From contig NZ_LT629732.1 of NCBI RefSeq assembly GCF_900104745.1, positions 620,001 through 684,000 on the forward strand: DNA of 64,000 nt, given 5' to 3'. The DNA is from Actinopolymorpha singaporensis. GTDB lineage: Bacteria; Actinomycetota; Actinomycetes; Propionibacteriales; Actinopolymorphaceae. Shown here in pieces: positions 1 to 7,778 of this stretch. The notes under the pieces were generated by a model. The model did not search any database. It was given only the letters and a program-made list of their open reading frames with translations, and had not been told where the DNA came from. How positions within the stretch are numbered: position 1 is the first letter of the stretch; each line of letters opens with the position of its first letter. The translations under genes were made by a program, and so were the position numbers.

Positions 1-523
1 GCGGGTGCCGGCGTCCGCCCAGCTCGACCGGCCGGGACGCCAGCGTCGAGTCGGTGACGTCGAAGTGCTCGCCGTGGTAGGTGACGTTCTCCTCGGTCCA
101 GAGGCGCCGCACGATCTGGAGGAACTCCTTCGTGCGGGCGTAGCGCGCGGCCTGGTCGCCCTCACTGTCGCCGTACGCCGCGAGGTCGTCCCGGCCGGAC
201 ACGACGTTGACCAGCACGCGGCCACCGGTGAGGTGGTCCAGGGTCGCGGCGGCGGAGGCGAAGTTGGCCGGTCGCCAGTAACCGGGCCGGATCGCGATGA
301 GGGGCCGGAAGGTCGTCGTCCGTGCGGCCAGGGCGGTGGCGACCGTGAAGGTGTCCGGCCGGCCCCAGCCGGTGCCGAGGAGCGCGCCGTGCCAGCCGTG
401 GTCCTCGAGCGCTCGGGCGTGGCTGGTGAGGGTGTCCAGACTGTTGTGACCCGTAACCACGGCGTCACCACGGTGACCGGGCTGGACCTGGTTCGGGATG
501 TACCAGAGGAACTCGGGGCTCAT
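1..523 (-). CDS. LLM-class flavin-dependent monooxygenase, SsuD-like (partial)
   Basis: N-terminal part of a flavin-dependent monooxygenase of the luciferase-like superfamily. By eye it is closest to the alkanesulfonate monooxygenase group, which uses reduced FMN and O2 to release sulfite from alkanesulfonates. About 174 residues are visible: the start MSPEFLWYIPNQVQPG, then the family block RPGYWRPANFASAAATLDHL and TGGRVLVNVVSG. The C-terminal half lies beyond the left edge. An in-frame ATG at 535 would add MVCC; neither start has a clear ribosome binding site, so the start is uncertain. The 168 bp upstream separate it from a same-strand nucleotidase gene and hold a strong hairpin and a tandem repeat, so it probably has its own promoter. 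The substrate is not decidable from this fragment. Confidence 0.8.
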   Translation of the reverse strand, partial: MSPEFLWYIPNQVQPGHRGDAVVTGHNSLDTLTSHARALEDHGWHGALLGTGWGRPDTFTVATALAARTTTFRPLIAIRPGYWRPANFASAAATLDHLTGGRVLVNVVSGRDDLAAYGDSEGDQAARYARTKEFLQIVRRLWTEENVTYHGEHFDVTDSTLASRPVELGGRRHP

Positions 524-583
524 GCAGCAAACCATACCCAACAAGTAGGCATTGTCGGGATTGGTGGGCGACGCCCACGAAAG

Positions 584-618
584 CGGCGGGCCGGGCGGTC
601 GTCCCGCCCGGCCCGCCG
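584..618 (-). terminator. Hairpin downstream of the nucleotidase gene
   Basis: A perfect 15-bp inverted repeat (584-598 with 604-618) encloses a 5-nt loop and is almost all G and C. It lies about 75 bp past the stop codon of the minus-strand nucleotidase and before the start of the next minus-strand gene. A smaller hairpin, GTGGGC-GAC-GCCCAC, follows at about 564-578. There is no U-tract, so it is a GC-only actinobacterial-style terminator at best. Confidence 0.6.
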
Positions 619-620
619 AG

Positions 621-695
621 TGCGCCGTACGTCAGCGCGCTGTACGTCAGTGCGCCGTACGTCAGCGCGCTGTACGTCAGTGCGCCGTACGTCAG
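621..695. repeat. Five 15-bp tandem repeats containing the nucleotidase stop codon
   Basis: Five contiguous 15-bp units alternate between two versions (TGCGCCGTACGTCAG and CGCGCTGTACGTCAG), giving a 30-bp super-repeat. Read on the minus strand, each unit carries TGA in the same phase as the true stop codon at 692-694, so five in-frame stops follow each other every 15 nt (692, 677, 662, 647, 632). The array is non-coding 3' flank. See the finding on stop-anchored repeats. Confidence 0.9.
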
Positions 696-2662
696 TTGGT
701 GGCGGTGATCCGGCCCTCGCCCCCGACCGGGTAGTCGGCCGCCCGGACCTTCCCCGACAGCCCCTCCTCGAGGTAGCCGCGCAGCGCGCCCTGGTAGGTC
801 GTGCCGACCGGAGTGAAGTCCAGCCCCTTCAGCGGGTAGGCGTCCCCGCCGCGCGCGGAGAAGTCGTTCGTCGCCACCGGGATCGGCGCGCCGTCGACCA
901 CCTGGCCGTCGCGGACCAGGACCGTCCCGTCGTCGAGTACGACGTCGCGCACCCGCTCGCCCGGAGTGAGGATCTCCCCGGTCGACTCGTTCACCACCTG
1001 CGCCTGGCGGCTCACGTCGTAGCTGAACGCCAGCCCGGACACCTGGATGAACGCTCCCGCGGCCGACGGTGCGGCGGCGACCCCGCGTTCGAGGAGCTGC
1101 CGCAGCGTGTCCCGGGGCACCTCGGGTACGACCGCGACGAAGTTGGCGAACGGCGCGACGTCGTAGGTGTCCAGTGCGGTCACCGGACCGGCCGGGATCA
1201 CCGCGTCGTTGCGCAGACCGCCGCCGTTCTGGATGCCGACCACCGGCGCGGGTACGCCGTACTCCGCGGCCTTCTGCGCGCCCGCCCACACCAGCGCGTC
1301 GGCCACCATGTCACCGAGGTTGGTCTCCTTGCTGCGGACGTCGCCCCGGACGCCGTTCAGCGGGACTTCGCTGTCGGCGACGACCGTCTCCCGCAGGGAG
1401 GCCAGGTGGCTCTCGACCGGAGCCTCGACGTTGGCGCGAGTCCAGGCGTCCTTGGCCACCGCGTCTGCTCCGACACCCGCCACCCGGACCGGGCGGCTCT
1501 GCTGATCGTCGGCGCCGAGCAGCCGGCCGGCGCGATCGAAGCGCAGGACGAGCTGCCCGACGTACTTGTAGTTGCCCGTCGTGGTGGCCACCGGCACCTG
1601 GCGGCCGTCGGCGTCGGTCGCCCACAACGGGTAGCCGCGTTCGGCCCGGTCGCCGGGGATCAGCGGGTCGCCCTGGTCGGCCAGGATCTCCCCGCCGCCG
1701 GCACCGAGTACGACGTCGATGTCACGCAGCTGCGGCACCAGCGCGAGTTCGTTGTCGATGTCCTGCAGGTGACTGACCAGGATGATCTTGTCGACTCCCT
1801 GCCGGGTGAGCGCGCTCGCCGCGTCGTTGGCGATCCGGGCCAGCTCGGTGCGCACCCGGACGTTGCGCGGGCTGGAGATGGTGGGCAGCTCCGGCGTGGT
1901 CAGCCCGATCACACCGATGCGTTCGCCGCGCTCGCGAACCACGGTGGTGGCGCGGATGACGCCCTGGCCGGCGTACTTCGCCAGCGCGGGTTCGCCGCTC
2001 ACGTCCAGGTTGGCCGAGACGAAGGGGAACGAGCCGCCGGAGCCCGCCGTGCTCCGCACGCTGGCCACGAAGTCGGCGAACACGTCCGGCCCGAAGTCGA
2101 ACTCGTGGTTTCCGATGGCGGACGCGTCCAGTCCGAGCCGGCTCAGGGCGAGCGCGTCGTAGAACGGCACACCGTGCTCGATGCTGGCCGAGAACTCCGG
2201 CCCGGCGAGGTAGTTGTCACCGCCGGAGATCGACACCACGGCGCGATTGCCGCCCTGGGCCGGGCGCCCGGCCTCTGCCTGCCGGCGCAGCTTCTCCCAC
2301 AGCGTGGTGTAGCGGGCGGCGCCGCCGTAGGCGCGGGTCTCGTCCGGCTCGATCGTGCCGTCCCCGTCGGTGTCGCCGTCGACGCCGAGGAGCTGGGACT
2401 CGTCGTCGTTGGTGTGCAGGACGGTGAGGGTGAGGTCGGTACGCGGACCGCTGTCGGCCGCCGCGGACCGGACGCCGACCGTGCCCACCAGCCCGGCGGC
2501 GACCGCGCCGAGTCCCAGCACGCCGGCCGCGCCCAACGCGACGGTGCGCCGGAACGGCTGCCTGCCCGAGGACCTGCCCGGGAATCTGCGCCGTGTCGTG
2601 CCCGACGACGACATACCCGGTGACATGCCCGGTGACATGCCCGGTGACGTGCCCAGTGTCAT
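692..2662 (-). CDS. Secreted 5'-nucleotidase-like metallophosphatase
   Basis: A 656-residue exported phosphoesterase with a calcineurin-like metallophosphatase domain followed by a 5'-nucleotidase C-terminal domain (QNGGGLRNDAV, then TYDVAPFANFVAVV). The N-terminus has arginine pairs (RRR, FRR) before a hydrophobic stretch at about 41-60, suggesting Tat or Sec export. Visible metal-site motifs are HTND (83-86), GGDNY, GNHEF and VSHL. Two usual ligand positions differ: Glu88 stands where HTNDxH has His, and GAGGGE replaces the GGHSQ/H block. Residues 97-108 (DTDGDGTIEPDE) form an EF-hand-type loop. The ATG is preceded by AAGGAG. Residues about 4-17 come from a 12-bp repeat. Expected role: releasing phosphate from extracellular nucleotides, which fits the nearby ppk and pst genes; exact substrate unknown. 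Confidence 0.88.
   Translation of the reverse strand: MTLGTSPGMSPGMSPGMSSSGTTRRRFPGRSSGRQPFRRTVALGAAGVLGLGAVAAGLVGTVGVRSAAADSGPRTDLTLTVLHTNDDESQLLGVDGDTDGDGTIEPDETRAYGGAARYTTLWEKLRRQAEAGRPAQGGNRAVVSISGGDNYLAGPEFSASIEHGVPFYDALALSRLGLDASAIGNHEFDFGPDVFADFVASVRSTAGSGGSFPFVSANLDVSGEPALAKYAGQGVIRATTVVRERGERIGVIGLTTPELPTISSPRNVRVRTELARIANDAASALTRQGVDKIILVSHLQDIDNELALVPQLRDIDVVLGAGGGEILADQGDPLIPGDRAERGYPLWATDADGRQVPVATTTGNYKYVGQLVLRFDRAGRLLGADDQQSRPVRVAGVGADAVAKDAWTRANVEAPVESHLASLRETVVADSEVPLNGVRGDVRSKETNLGDMVADALVWAGAQKAAEYGVPAPVVGIQNGGGLRNDAVIPAGPVTALDTYDVAPFANFVAVVPEVPRDTLRQLLERGVAAAPSAAGAFIQVSGLAFSYDVSRQAQVVNESTGEILTPGERVRDVVLDDGTVLVRDGQVVDGAPIPVATNDFSARGGDAYPLKGLDFTPVGTTYQGALRGYLEEGLSGKVRAADYPVGGEGRITATN
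2619..2654. repeat. Three 12-bp repeats in the nucleotidase N-terminus
   Basis: Three near-identical 12-bp units (GGTGACATGCCC) encode an SPGM repeat immediately after the start codon. The unit is a multiple of three, so copy-number change keeps the frame. Confidence 0.8.
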
Positions 2663-2780
2663 GCGCGCTCCTTGCTCTCCCCCGAGGGGCGACTGGGTCC
2701 GGCCCTGCCGGACGGTGCCTGCTGCGGTACCGCACCGGCCGGACGCCGGATCGCCGAGGCGGACGCCGGTGGGTGACCCG

Positions 2781-2786
2781 TACGGT
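2781..2786 (+). promoter_or_regulatory. -10 element for a leaderless mshD transcript
   Basis: TACGGT ends exactly 6 nt before the GTG start of mshD (positions -12 to -7). No ribosome binding site precedes that GTG, which suggests transcription starts on the start codon. No convincing -35 was seen. Confidence 0.5.
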
Positions 2787-2792
2787 AGCGGT

Positions 2793-3809
2793 GTGGGTAA
2801 CTCGCCGGGTGAAATCGAGATCACCGGTCGCCTCACGGCGGCCGAACGCACGGAAGTGGACGCCCTGATCGAGGCCGCCGCGGCCGAGGACGGCGTGCGC
2901 GCCCTCGACGAACGCGCGACGTTGCTCCTCGGCATGCCCGACGCCACCCGCCACCTGCTGGCCCGGGCCGGCAAGGCGAGCGCGGAGGGCGACGAGAGCG
3001 GGGAAGTCGGTGAGGTGGTGGGGTACGCCCACCTGGACCTGCCGGCCGTCATCACCGACGAGCCCCCGAACGCGCCCGCCGCCGGCAGTCCGGCCGAGGC
3101 GGCCACCGCCGACCTGGTGATCCGCCCCGACCACCGCGGCCGCGGCATCGGCCAGGCGCTGGCCGACGCGCTGATCGCCGAGGCAGGCCGGGTGCCGGTG
3201 CAGGTGTGGGCACACGGCCCGCACCCCGGGGCGGCCCGGCTGGCCGCGGCCACCGGGTTCACCGCCGACCGGGCGCTGGCCTGGATGCGCCGCCCGCTGA
3301 ACGGACCGAACGCCCGGCCGCTTCCGGACATCGCGCCGCCGGCCGGGGTCACGATCCGCACCTTCGCCCCCGGCAACGACGAGCAGGCCTGGCTGGCGGT
3401 CAACGCGGCTGCGTTCGCCGCCCACCCCGAGCAGGGCCGCTGGACCCGCGCCGACCTCGACGCCCGGATCGGCGCCGAGTGGTTCGACCCGGCGGGCTTC
3501 TTCGTCGCCGAGCGCGACGGGGAGCTGGTCGGCTTCCACTGGACGAAGGTGCACACCGGGCAGGTACGCGGAGACGAGCCCGGCCCGGCGGGTGAGATCT
3601 ACGTGCTGGGGGTGGCCCCGCACGCGCAGGGCGGCGGGCTGGCCAAGGCGCTGGCCGTGGCCGGGCTGGCGTACCTCCGCGACCGTGGCCTGCCGACCGT
3701 GATGTTGTACGTCGAGGCCGGCAACCGCGCCGCGGTCGGCCTCTACGAGCGGCTGGGCTTCACCCGGGCCGCCACAGACGTGATGTACCACCACGAACCG
3801 GCCGGTTGA
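2793..3809 (+). CDS. mshD: Mycothiol synthase (tandem GNAT)
   Basis: A 338-residue protein of two GNAT acetyltransferase domains. This fits MshD, which acetylates the cysteine amine of Cys-GlcN-Ins with acetyl-CoA in the last step of mycothiol synthesis. The N-terminal half has DLVIRPDHRGRGIGQALADA; the C-terminal half has LGVAPHAQGGGLAKAL and the ending AAVGLYERLGFTRA. Length is close to mycobacterial MshD (about 315 residues). The GTG start was chosen because homology begins just after it (LTAAERTEVDALI) and because TACGGT sits at the right distance for a leaderless mRNA. It is divergent from the nucleotidase gene and lies 45 bp before ppk. Cytoplasmic. Confidence 0.9.
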   Translation: MGNSPGEIEITGRLTAAERTEVDALIEAAAAEDGVRALDERATLLLGMPDATRHLLARAGKASAEGDESGEVGEVVGYAHLDLPAVITDEPPNAPAAGSPAEAATADLVIRPDHRGRGIGQALADALIAEAGRVPVQVWAHGPHPGAARLAAATGFTADRALAWMRRPLNGPNARPLPDIAPPAGVTIRTFAPGNDEQAWLAVNAAAFAAHPEQGRWTRADLDARIGAEWFDPAGFFVAERDGELVGFHWTKVHTGQVRGDEPGPAGEIYVLGVAPHAQGGGLAKALAVAGLAYLRDRGLPTVMLYVEAGNRAAVGLYERLGFTRAATDVMYHHEPAG

Positions 3810-3826
3810 GATCCGCGCTACCGCTC

Positions 3827-3848
3827 GTTCACGCGGCGGTGAAACGAT
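3827..3848 (+). promoter_or_regulatory. PHO-box-like element before ppk
   Basis: GTTCACGCGGC (3827-3837) matches the actinobacterial PhoP direct-repeat unit (GTTCAC-type, 11 nt) at nearly every position. The next 11 nt (GGTGAAACGAT) match poorly as a second direct unit but make an inverted repeat with the first (GTTCAC...GTGAAAC). A possible -10 (AACGAT) ends 6 nt before the ppk GTG. PhoP control of ppk is known in Streptomyces; here it is a suggestion. Confidence 0.35.
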
Positions 3849-3854
3849 GACAGG

Positions 3855-6011
3855 GTGAGCACCCAGATCGCGCGGCCCGAGATCACCGAGTACGACGTCG
3901 AACCCCCGTACGACGTGACCGAGGGCGACCTGCCCGACGACCGGTTCCTCGACCGGGAGCTGTCCTGGCTGCACTTCAACACCCGGGTGCTCGAACTCGC
4001 CGAGGACCCGCAGATGCCCCTGCTGGAACGCGTGCGGTTCCTCGCGATCTTCGCCAACAACCTGGACGAGTTCTTCATGGTCCGGGTCGCCGGCCTCAAG
4101 CGCCGGATGGCTGCGGGCGTGGCCGTGCGGGCCGCGTCCGGCCTGCTTCCCCGCGAGGTGCTGGAGAGCATCTGGGCGTGCACCCGCGAGCTGATGGTCC
4201 GCCACGCGAACGTGTGCCACGACCAGGTGCTTCCCGAGCTGGTGGCCCAGGGGATCGAGGTGCTGCGCTGGGACGACCTCGACGAGGACGCCAAGGACCG
4301 CCTGCACGAGCTGTTCGGCGCCCGGGTGTTTCCGGTGCTCACGCCGCTCGCGGTCGACCCGGCGCATCCGTTCCCTTACATCTCCGGGCTGTCCCTCAAC
4401 CTCGCGGTGGTGGTGCGGAACCCGCAGACCGGCGGTGAGCACTTCGCCCGGGTGAAGGTGCCGCAGATCCTGCCGCGGTTCGTTCCCGTCGACAAGCAGC
4501 GCTACGTCCCGCTGGAGGACGTCATCGCCGCGCACCTCGACCAGCTCTTCCCCGGCATGGAGATCCTCCAGCACCACTCGTTCCGGGTGACCCGCAACGA
4601 GGACCTCGAGGTGGAGGAGGACGACGCGGAGAACCTCCTGCAGGCGCTGGAGCGGGAGCTGCTGCGGCGCCGGTTCGGGCCGCCGGTACGGCTGGAGGTG
4701 GAGGCGTCCATCGACCCGCACGTGCTGGAGCTGCTGGTGTCCGAGCTCGGCGTCAGCGACGAGGAGGTGTGCCGGCTGACCGGGCCGCTGGACCTGTCCG
4801 GCCTGTCCGCGATCGCCGACGTGGACCGGGCGGAGCTGAAGTTCCCCGCGTTCGTGCCGGTGACCCACCGGGACCTCGCCGAGGTGGAGAGCTCACATCC
4901 GCCGGACGTGTTCTCCGCCGTACGCCAGCGGGAGGTGCTGCTGCACCACCCGTACGACTCGTTCTCCACCAGCGTCCAAAGGTTCATCGAGCAGGCCGCC
5001 GCCGACCCGCACGTGCTCGCGATCAAGCAGACCCTCTACCGCACCAACGAGGAGTCGCCGATCGTCGACGCGCTGATCGACGCCGCCGAGGCCGGCAAGC
5101 AGGTGCTGGTGGTGGTGGAGATCAAGGCCCGGTTCGACGAGGAGGCCAACATCCGCTGGGCCCGGCAGCTGGAGCAGTCCGGCTGTCACGTCGTGTACGG
5201 CCTGATCGGGCTGAAGACCCACTGCAAGCTGGCCCTCGTCGTCCGTGAGGAACCCGACGGGCTGCGCCGCTACGCCCACATCGGCACCGGCAACTACAAC
5301 CCCAAGACCGCCCGGCTGTACGAGGACCTCGGGCTGCTCAGCAGCGATCCCGTGCTCGCCGCCGACCTGAGCGCGTTGTTCAACACGCTGTCGGGGTACG
5401 CCCGCACCACCGAGTACGACCGGCTGCTGGTAGCGCCGCGCTCGGTGCGTACGTCCCTGATCGAGCGGATCCGGCGGGAGGTGGCCCACCACCGCGCCGG
5501 CCGGCCCGCCCGCATCCGGTGGAAGGTCAACGCGCTGGTCGACGAGGCGGTGATCGACGCGCTGTACGAGGCGTCCCGGGCAGGCGTCCCGATCGACCTG
5601 TGGATCCGCGGAATCTGCGCACTGCGGCCAGGAGTGCCCGGCCTGTCCGAGACGATCCGCGTCCGCAGCGTCCTCGGGAGGTTCCTGGAGCACTCCCGGA
5701 TCTTCTGGTTCGCCAACGGCGGTGACACCGACGTCTGGATCGGGTCGGCGGACATGATGCACCGCAACCTCGACCGCCGGGTGGAGGCGCTCGCCCGGGT
5801 CACCCAGGACGACCACGTGACCGAGTTGACCAGGCTGCTCGACCTGGCGTTCGACGACCGTACGTCGGCGTGGCACCTCGAAGGCGACGGCGACTGGATC
5901 CGCCACCACCTCGACGCCGACGGCACACCGCTGCGCGACCTTCAGCAGCACCTCATCTCCGTGAAGCTGCGCCACCGGCTGAAGGTGGCCGGCGGGCAGG
6001 GGGCGGCATGA
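3855..6011 (+). CDS. ppk1: Polyphosphate kinase 1
   Basis: A 718-residue polyphosphate kinase that reversibly builds polyphosphate from the gamma-phosphate of ATP. The N-terminal domain opens with [19 protein letters not shown] and [19 protein letters not shown], followed by the phospholipase-D-like catalytic domains ([36 protein letters not shown]). The phosphohistidine candidate is His456 in KTHCK (E. coli His435 equivalent) and the second active-site histidine is His613 in LEHSRIFWF (E. coli His592). Length is standard. It starts at GTG with an AACGAT box 6 nt upstream and no Shine-Dalgarno, so it may be leaderless. The stop overlaps the ATG of a tiny ORF leading to mutT1, a neighbour pair also found in mycobacteria. 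Confidence 0.97.
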   Translation: MSTQIARPEITEYDVEPPYDVTEGDLPDDRFLDRELSWLHFNTRVLELAEDPQMPLLERVRFLAIFANNLDEFFMVRVAGLKRRMAAGVAVRAASGLLPREVLESIWACTRELMVRHANVCHDQVLPELVAQGIEVLRWDDLDEDAKDRLHELFGARVFPVLTPLAVDPAHPFPYISGLSLNLAVVVRNPQTGGEHFARVKVPQILPRFVPVDKQRYVPLEDVIAAHLDQLFPGMEILQHHSFRVTRNEDLEVEEDDAENLLQALERELLRRRFGPPVRLEVEASIDPHVLELLVSELGVSDEEVCRLTGPLDLSGLSAIADVDRAELKFPAFVPVTHRDLAEVESSHPPDVFSAVRQREVLLHHPYDSFSTSVQRFIEQAAADPHVLAIKQTLYRTNEESPIVDALIDAAEAGKQVLVVVEIKARFDEEANIRWARQLEQSGCHVVYGLIGLKTHCKLALVVREEPDGLRRYAHIGTGNYNPKTARLYEDLGLLSSDPVLAADLSALFNTLSGYARTTEYDRLLVAPRSVRTSLIERIRREVAHHRAGRPARIRWKVNALVDEAVIDALYEASRAGVPIDLWIRGICALRPGVPGLSETIRVRSVLGRFLEHSRIFWFANGGDTDVWIGSADMMHRNLDRRVEALARVTQDDHVTELTRLLDLAFDDRTSAWHLEGDGDWIRHHLDADGTPLRDLQQHLISVKLRHRLKVAGGQGAA

Positions 6012-6061
6012 ACCTGCCGGTGGGTGGGTCGGTGGGCGGCCCGGCACCTTCGGGGCGCTGA
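6008..6061 (+). other. Possible 17-codon bridge ORF between ppk1 and mutT1
   Basis: An ATG overlaps the ppk1 stop (ATGA) and opens a 17-codon frame, [17 protein letters not shown], that ends 3 nt before the mutT1 GTG. It could carry ribosomes from ppk1 to mutT1 by termination-reinitiation, because the mutT1 GTG has no convincing ribosome binding site. The peptide resembles nothing and may have no role of its own; it may also be chance. Confidence 0.25.
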
Positions 6062-6064
6062 CCC

Positions 6065-6961
6065 GTGGTCCGGGGGAAGACCGAGCCCAGGGACCGGGTG
6101 GTCGAGGCGGCCGGCGCGGTGGTGTGGCGGCCGTCGCCGTACGAACGTGCCGAGGTGCTGCTGGTGCACCGGCCGAAGTACGACGACTGGTCGTTCCCCA
6201 AGGGCAAGCTGGAGCCGGGCGAACGCGCGCCGGCCGCGGCGGTGCGCGAGGTCGCCGAGGAGACCGGGATCAGGGTGGTCCTCGGGCCGCCGATGCCCCC
6301 GGTGCGCTACCCGCTGGCCGGCGGGGCGGTGAAGGTGGTGCGCTACTGGCAGGCCGTGCCCGTCGACGACGGGGCGGACTTCACGCCCGGGCACGAGGTC
6401 GACCGGCGGGCCTGGCTGCGGTTCGCCGAGGCCGCCCGCCGGCTCACCCACCCCCGGGACCGCTCGCTGCTCACCACCCTGACGCCGCGGTCGACCCGGC
6501 CGCTGGTGCTCGTCCGGCACGGCTCGGCGCTGCCCCGGAGCGGCTGGACCGGCGACGACCTGGAGCGGCCCCTCGGCGACGAGGGCCACACTCAGGCCGC
6601 CGAACTCGTCGGAGCGCTCGCGGCGTACGGCATCACCCGGGTGGTCAGCTCACCTGCCCGGCGGTGCGTCGAGACCCTGCTGCCGTACGCCACCTCCGCC
6701 GGCGTGCGGATCGAACCCGAGCCTGCGTTCGCCGAGGGGGCCGACCCGGCGCTGGTCGCCGAGCAGGCGATGCGGCTGCTGGACGCGCCGGAGCCGACCG
6801 CCGTGTGCACCCACCGGCCGACCCTGCCGGACCTGTGGGCGGGTCTCGGCGTGACCCCGTTGCCGCTGCAGCCCGGCGAGGCGGTCGTACTCCACCTCGC
6901 AGGCCGCACACCCGTGGCCGTCGAACGCCACCCGCCCGCCGAAGCCCTCTCCGGCCGCTGA
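6065..6961 (+). CDS. mutT1: MutT1-type Nudix hydrolase/histidine phosphatase fusion
   Basis: A 298-residue two-domain protein. Residues about 10-140 are a Nudix hydrolase with a complete Nudix box (GKLEPGERAPAAAVREVAEE then TGI). Residues about 145-298 are a histidine phosphatase of the phosphoglycerate-mutase type, with VRHG, the SSPARRCVETL block and a second histidine in CTHRPTLPDL. Mycobacterial MutT1 has the same architecture; it degrades 8-oxo-dGTP and diadenosine polyphosphates, sanitising the nucleotide pool. It follows ppk1 on the same strand with a 53-bp gap filled by a tiny ORF. The GTG start precedes the first conserved strand (VVEAAGAVVWRP). Its end converges on the VOC gene, with a shared hairpin. 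Confidence 0.92.
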   Translation: MVRGKTEPRDRVVEAAGAVVWRPSPYERAEVLLVHRPKYDDWSFPKGKLEPGERAPAAAVREVAEETGIRVVLGPPMPPVRYPLAGGAVKVVRYWQAVPVDDGADFTPGHEVDRRAWLRFAEAARRLTHPRDRSLLTTLTPRSTRPLVLVRHGSALPRSGWTGDDLERPLGDEGHTQAAELVGALAAYGITRVVSSPARRCVETLLPYATSAGVRIEPEPAFAEGADPALVAEQAMRLLDAPEPTAVCTHRPTLPDLWAGLGVTPLPLQPGEAVVLHLAGRTPVAVERHPPAEALSGR

Positions 6962-6980
6962 CCCGGAGGACCGCGGTCAG
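6958..6980. terminator. Bidirectional hairpin between mutT1 and the VOC gene
   Basis: CTGACC (6958-6963) pairs with GGTCAG (6975-6980), with an inner CGG/CCG pair. The two arms contain the convergent stop codons themselves. Short but GC-rich, with no U-tract. Confidence 0.45.
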
Positions 6981-7420
6981 GTGCGCTCGACGACGTACAG
7001 GTGGTTGCCGTCGGGGTCGCGCAGACCGAACATCGGCGGCACTCCTGGCCAGCGCAGCACCTCGGGGTCGACGTCCACACCGTGGGCCCGCAGGTACGCG
7101 TGGTCGGCACCCGCGTCGCGGGTGGCCAGCCGGATGCCGGTGTCCACCCCGGCGGGAGCCTCCTCTCGGGCGCTGACCAGAGCGATCGTCGTACCCCCTG
7201 CCGTGCCCCCGGACGGTGGTGCCACCTCCACCCAGCGCTGCCCAGGGCCGAAGGAACCGTCCATAGTCACCTCGAACCCGCACGTACCCGCATAGAACGC
7301 GAGCGCGCGGTCGTGGTCGGCCACCGGCACCGCCACCGTCGCCACCCCGGTCACCCGGACGCCCGCCCCCGCCCGTTCGCCGGCCTGCTCCCCCGCCCGT
7401 TCGTTCGCCCGTTCGTTCAT
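6977..7420 (-). CDS. VOC-superfamily (glyoxalase/bleomycin-resistance fold) protein
   Basis: A 147-residue single-chain vicinal-oxygen-chelate protein. The core runs from VTGVATVAVPVADHDRALAFY to the terminal block FGLRDPDGNHLYVVE, typical of small glyoxalase-like proteins of unknown substrate. The first about 22 residues (NERANERAGEQAGERAG) are low-complexity and come from short GC-rich DNA repeats. The ATG start is set by AGGAGG 7 nt upstream. It is divergent from pstS across a 358-bp gap and convergent with mutT1. Function cannot be narrowed further. Confidence 0.82.
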   Translation of the reverse strand: MNERANERAGEQAGERAGAGVRVTGVATVAVPVADHDRALAFYAGTCGFEVTMDGSFGPGQRWVEVAPPSGGTAGGTTIALVSAREEAPAGVDTGIRLATRDAGADHAYLRAHGVDVDPEVLRWPGVPPMFGLRDPDGNHLYVVERT

Positions 7421-7621
7421 CGTGGCCTCCTGTCGTCCGCGCTGTCGGATACTCGTGGTGTCGGAAACCAGGACTGCCCCGCCCGGCCGAACTCATCGGC
7501 GCGAGGAATCCCGACCCACCAGACATGCTCACGAATCCGACGGCTGCCGCGAACCGGACCCTCCGGGCACAGCCGATGACAAACCGTCCGCAAACCGGCA
7601 AAGCCATGACACAGCGTGCTT
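7421..7621. other. Non-coding part of the VOC-pstS intergenic region
   Basis: No gene is supported here: the open frames lack start signals and the GC content drops relative to neighbouring genes. It holds the 5' flank of the VOC gene; I see no clear repeat or RNA structure. The PHO boxes begin directly to the right. Confidence 0.5.
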
Positions 7622-7698
7622 GTTCACGTGACGTCCGCCACAGCGTCGGGCGGTCTTCGTGTCGCGGCCCGGCGACGTTCACTCCCCGTTCACGTAGG
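7622..7698 (+). promoter_or_regulatory. PHO boxes controlling pstSCAB
   Basis: Two perfectly spaced 11-nt direct-repeat units, GTTCACTCCCC (7677-7687) and GTTCACGTAGG (7688-7698), make a textbook actinobacterial PHO box, the binding site of phosphorylated PhoP. A third GTTCAC unit (7622-7632) lies exactly 55 nt, five periods, upstream. A candidate -10, TACCGT, is at 7726-7731, and pstS starts at 7779. Phosphate-starvation induction of the pst operon is therefore expected. Confidence 0.8.
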
Positions 7699-7778
7699 CC
7701 CGTCCAGCGCGTCACCTGGCCTCCCTACCGTCCTGGGAGACAAGGGATTTCCGTGAGATCGAAGGGCTGGGAAACGAC

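Noticed and set aside
621-695. CRISPR array
   Set aside because: Units are 15 bp, contiguous and without spacers, and no cas gene is present.
1167-1505. Small plus-strand frame within the nucleotidase gene
   Set aside because: It lies fully inside an antisense gene with clear domains and has no family motif.
5-2623. 872-residue plus-strand open frame across the nucleotidase
   Set aside because: It is antisense to the nucleotidase, has no family motif, and long antisense frames are common at this GC content.
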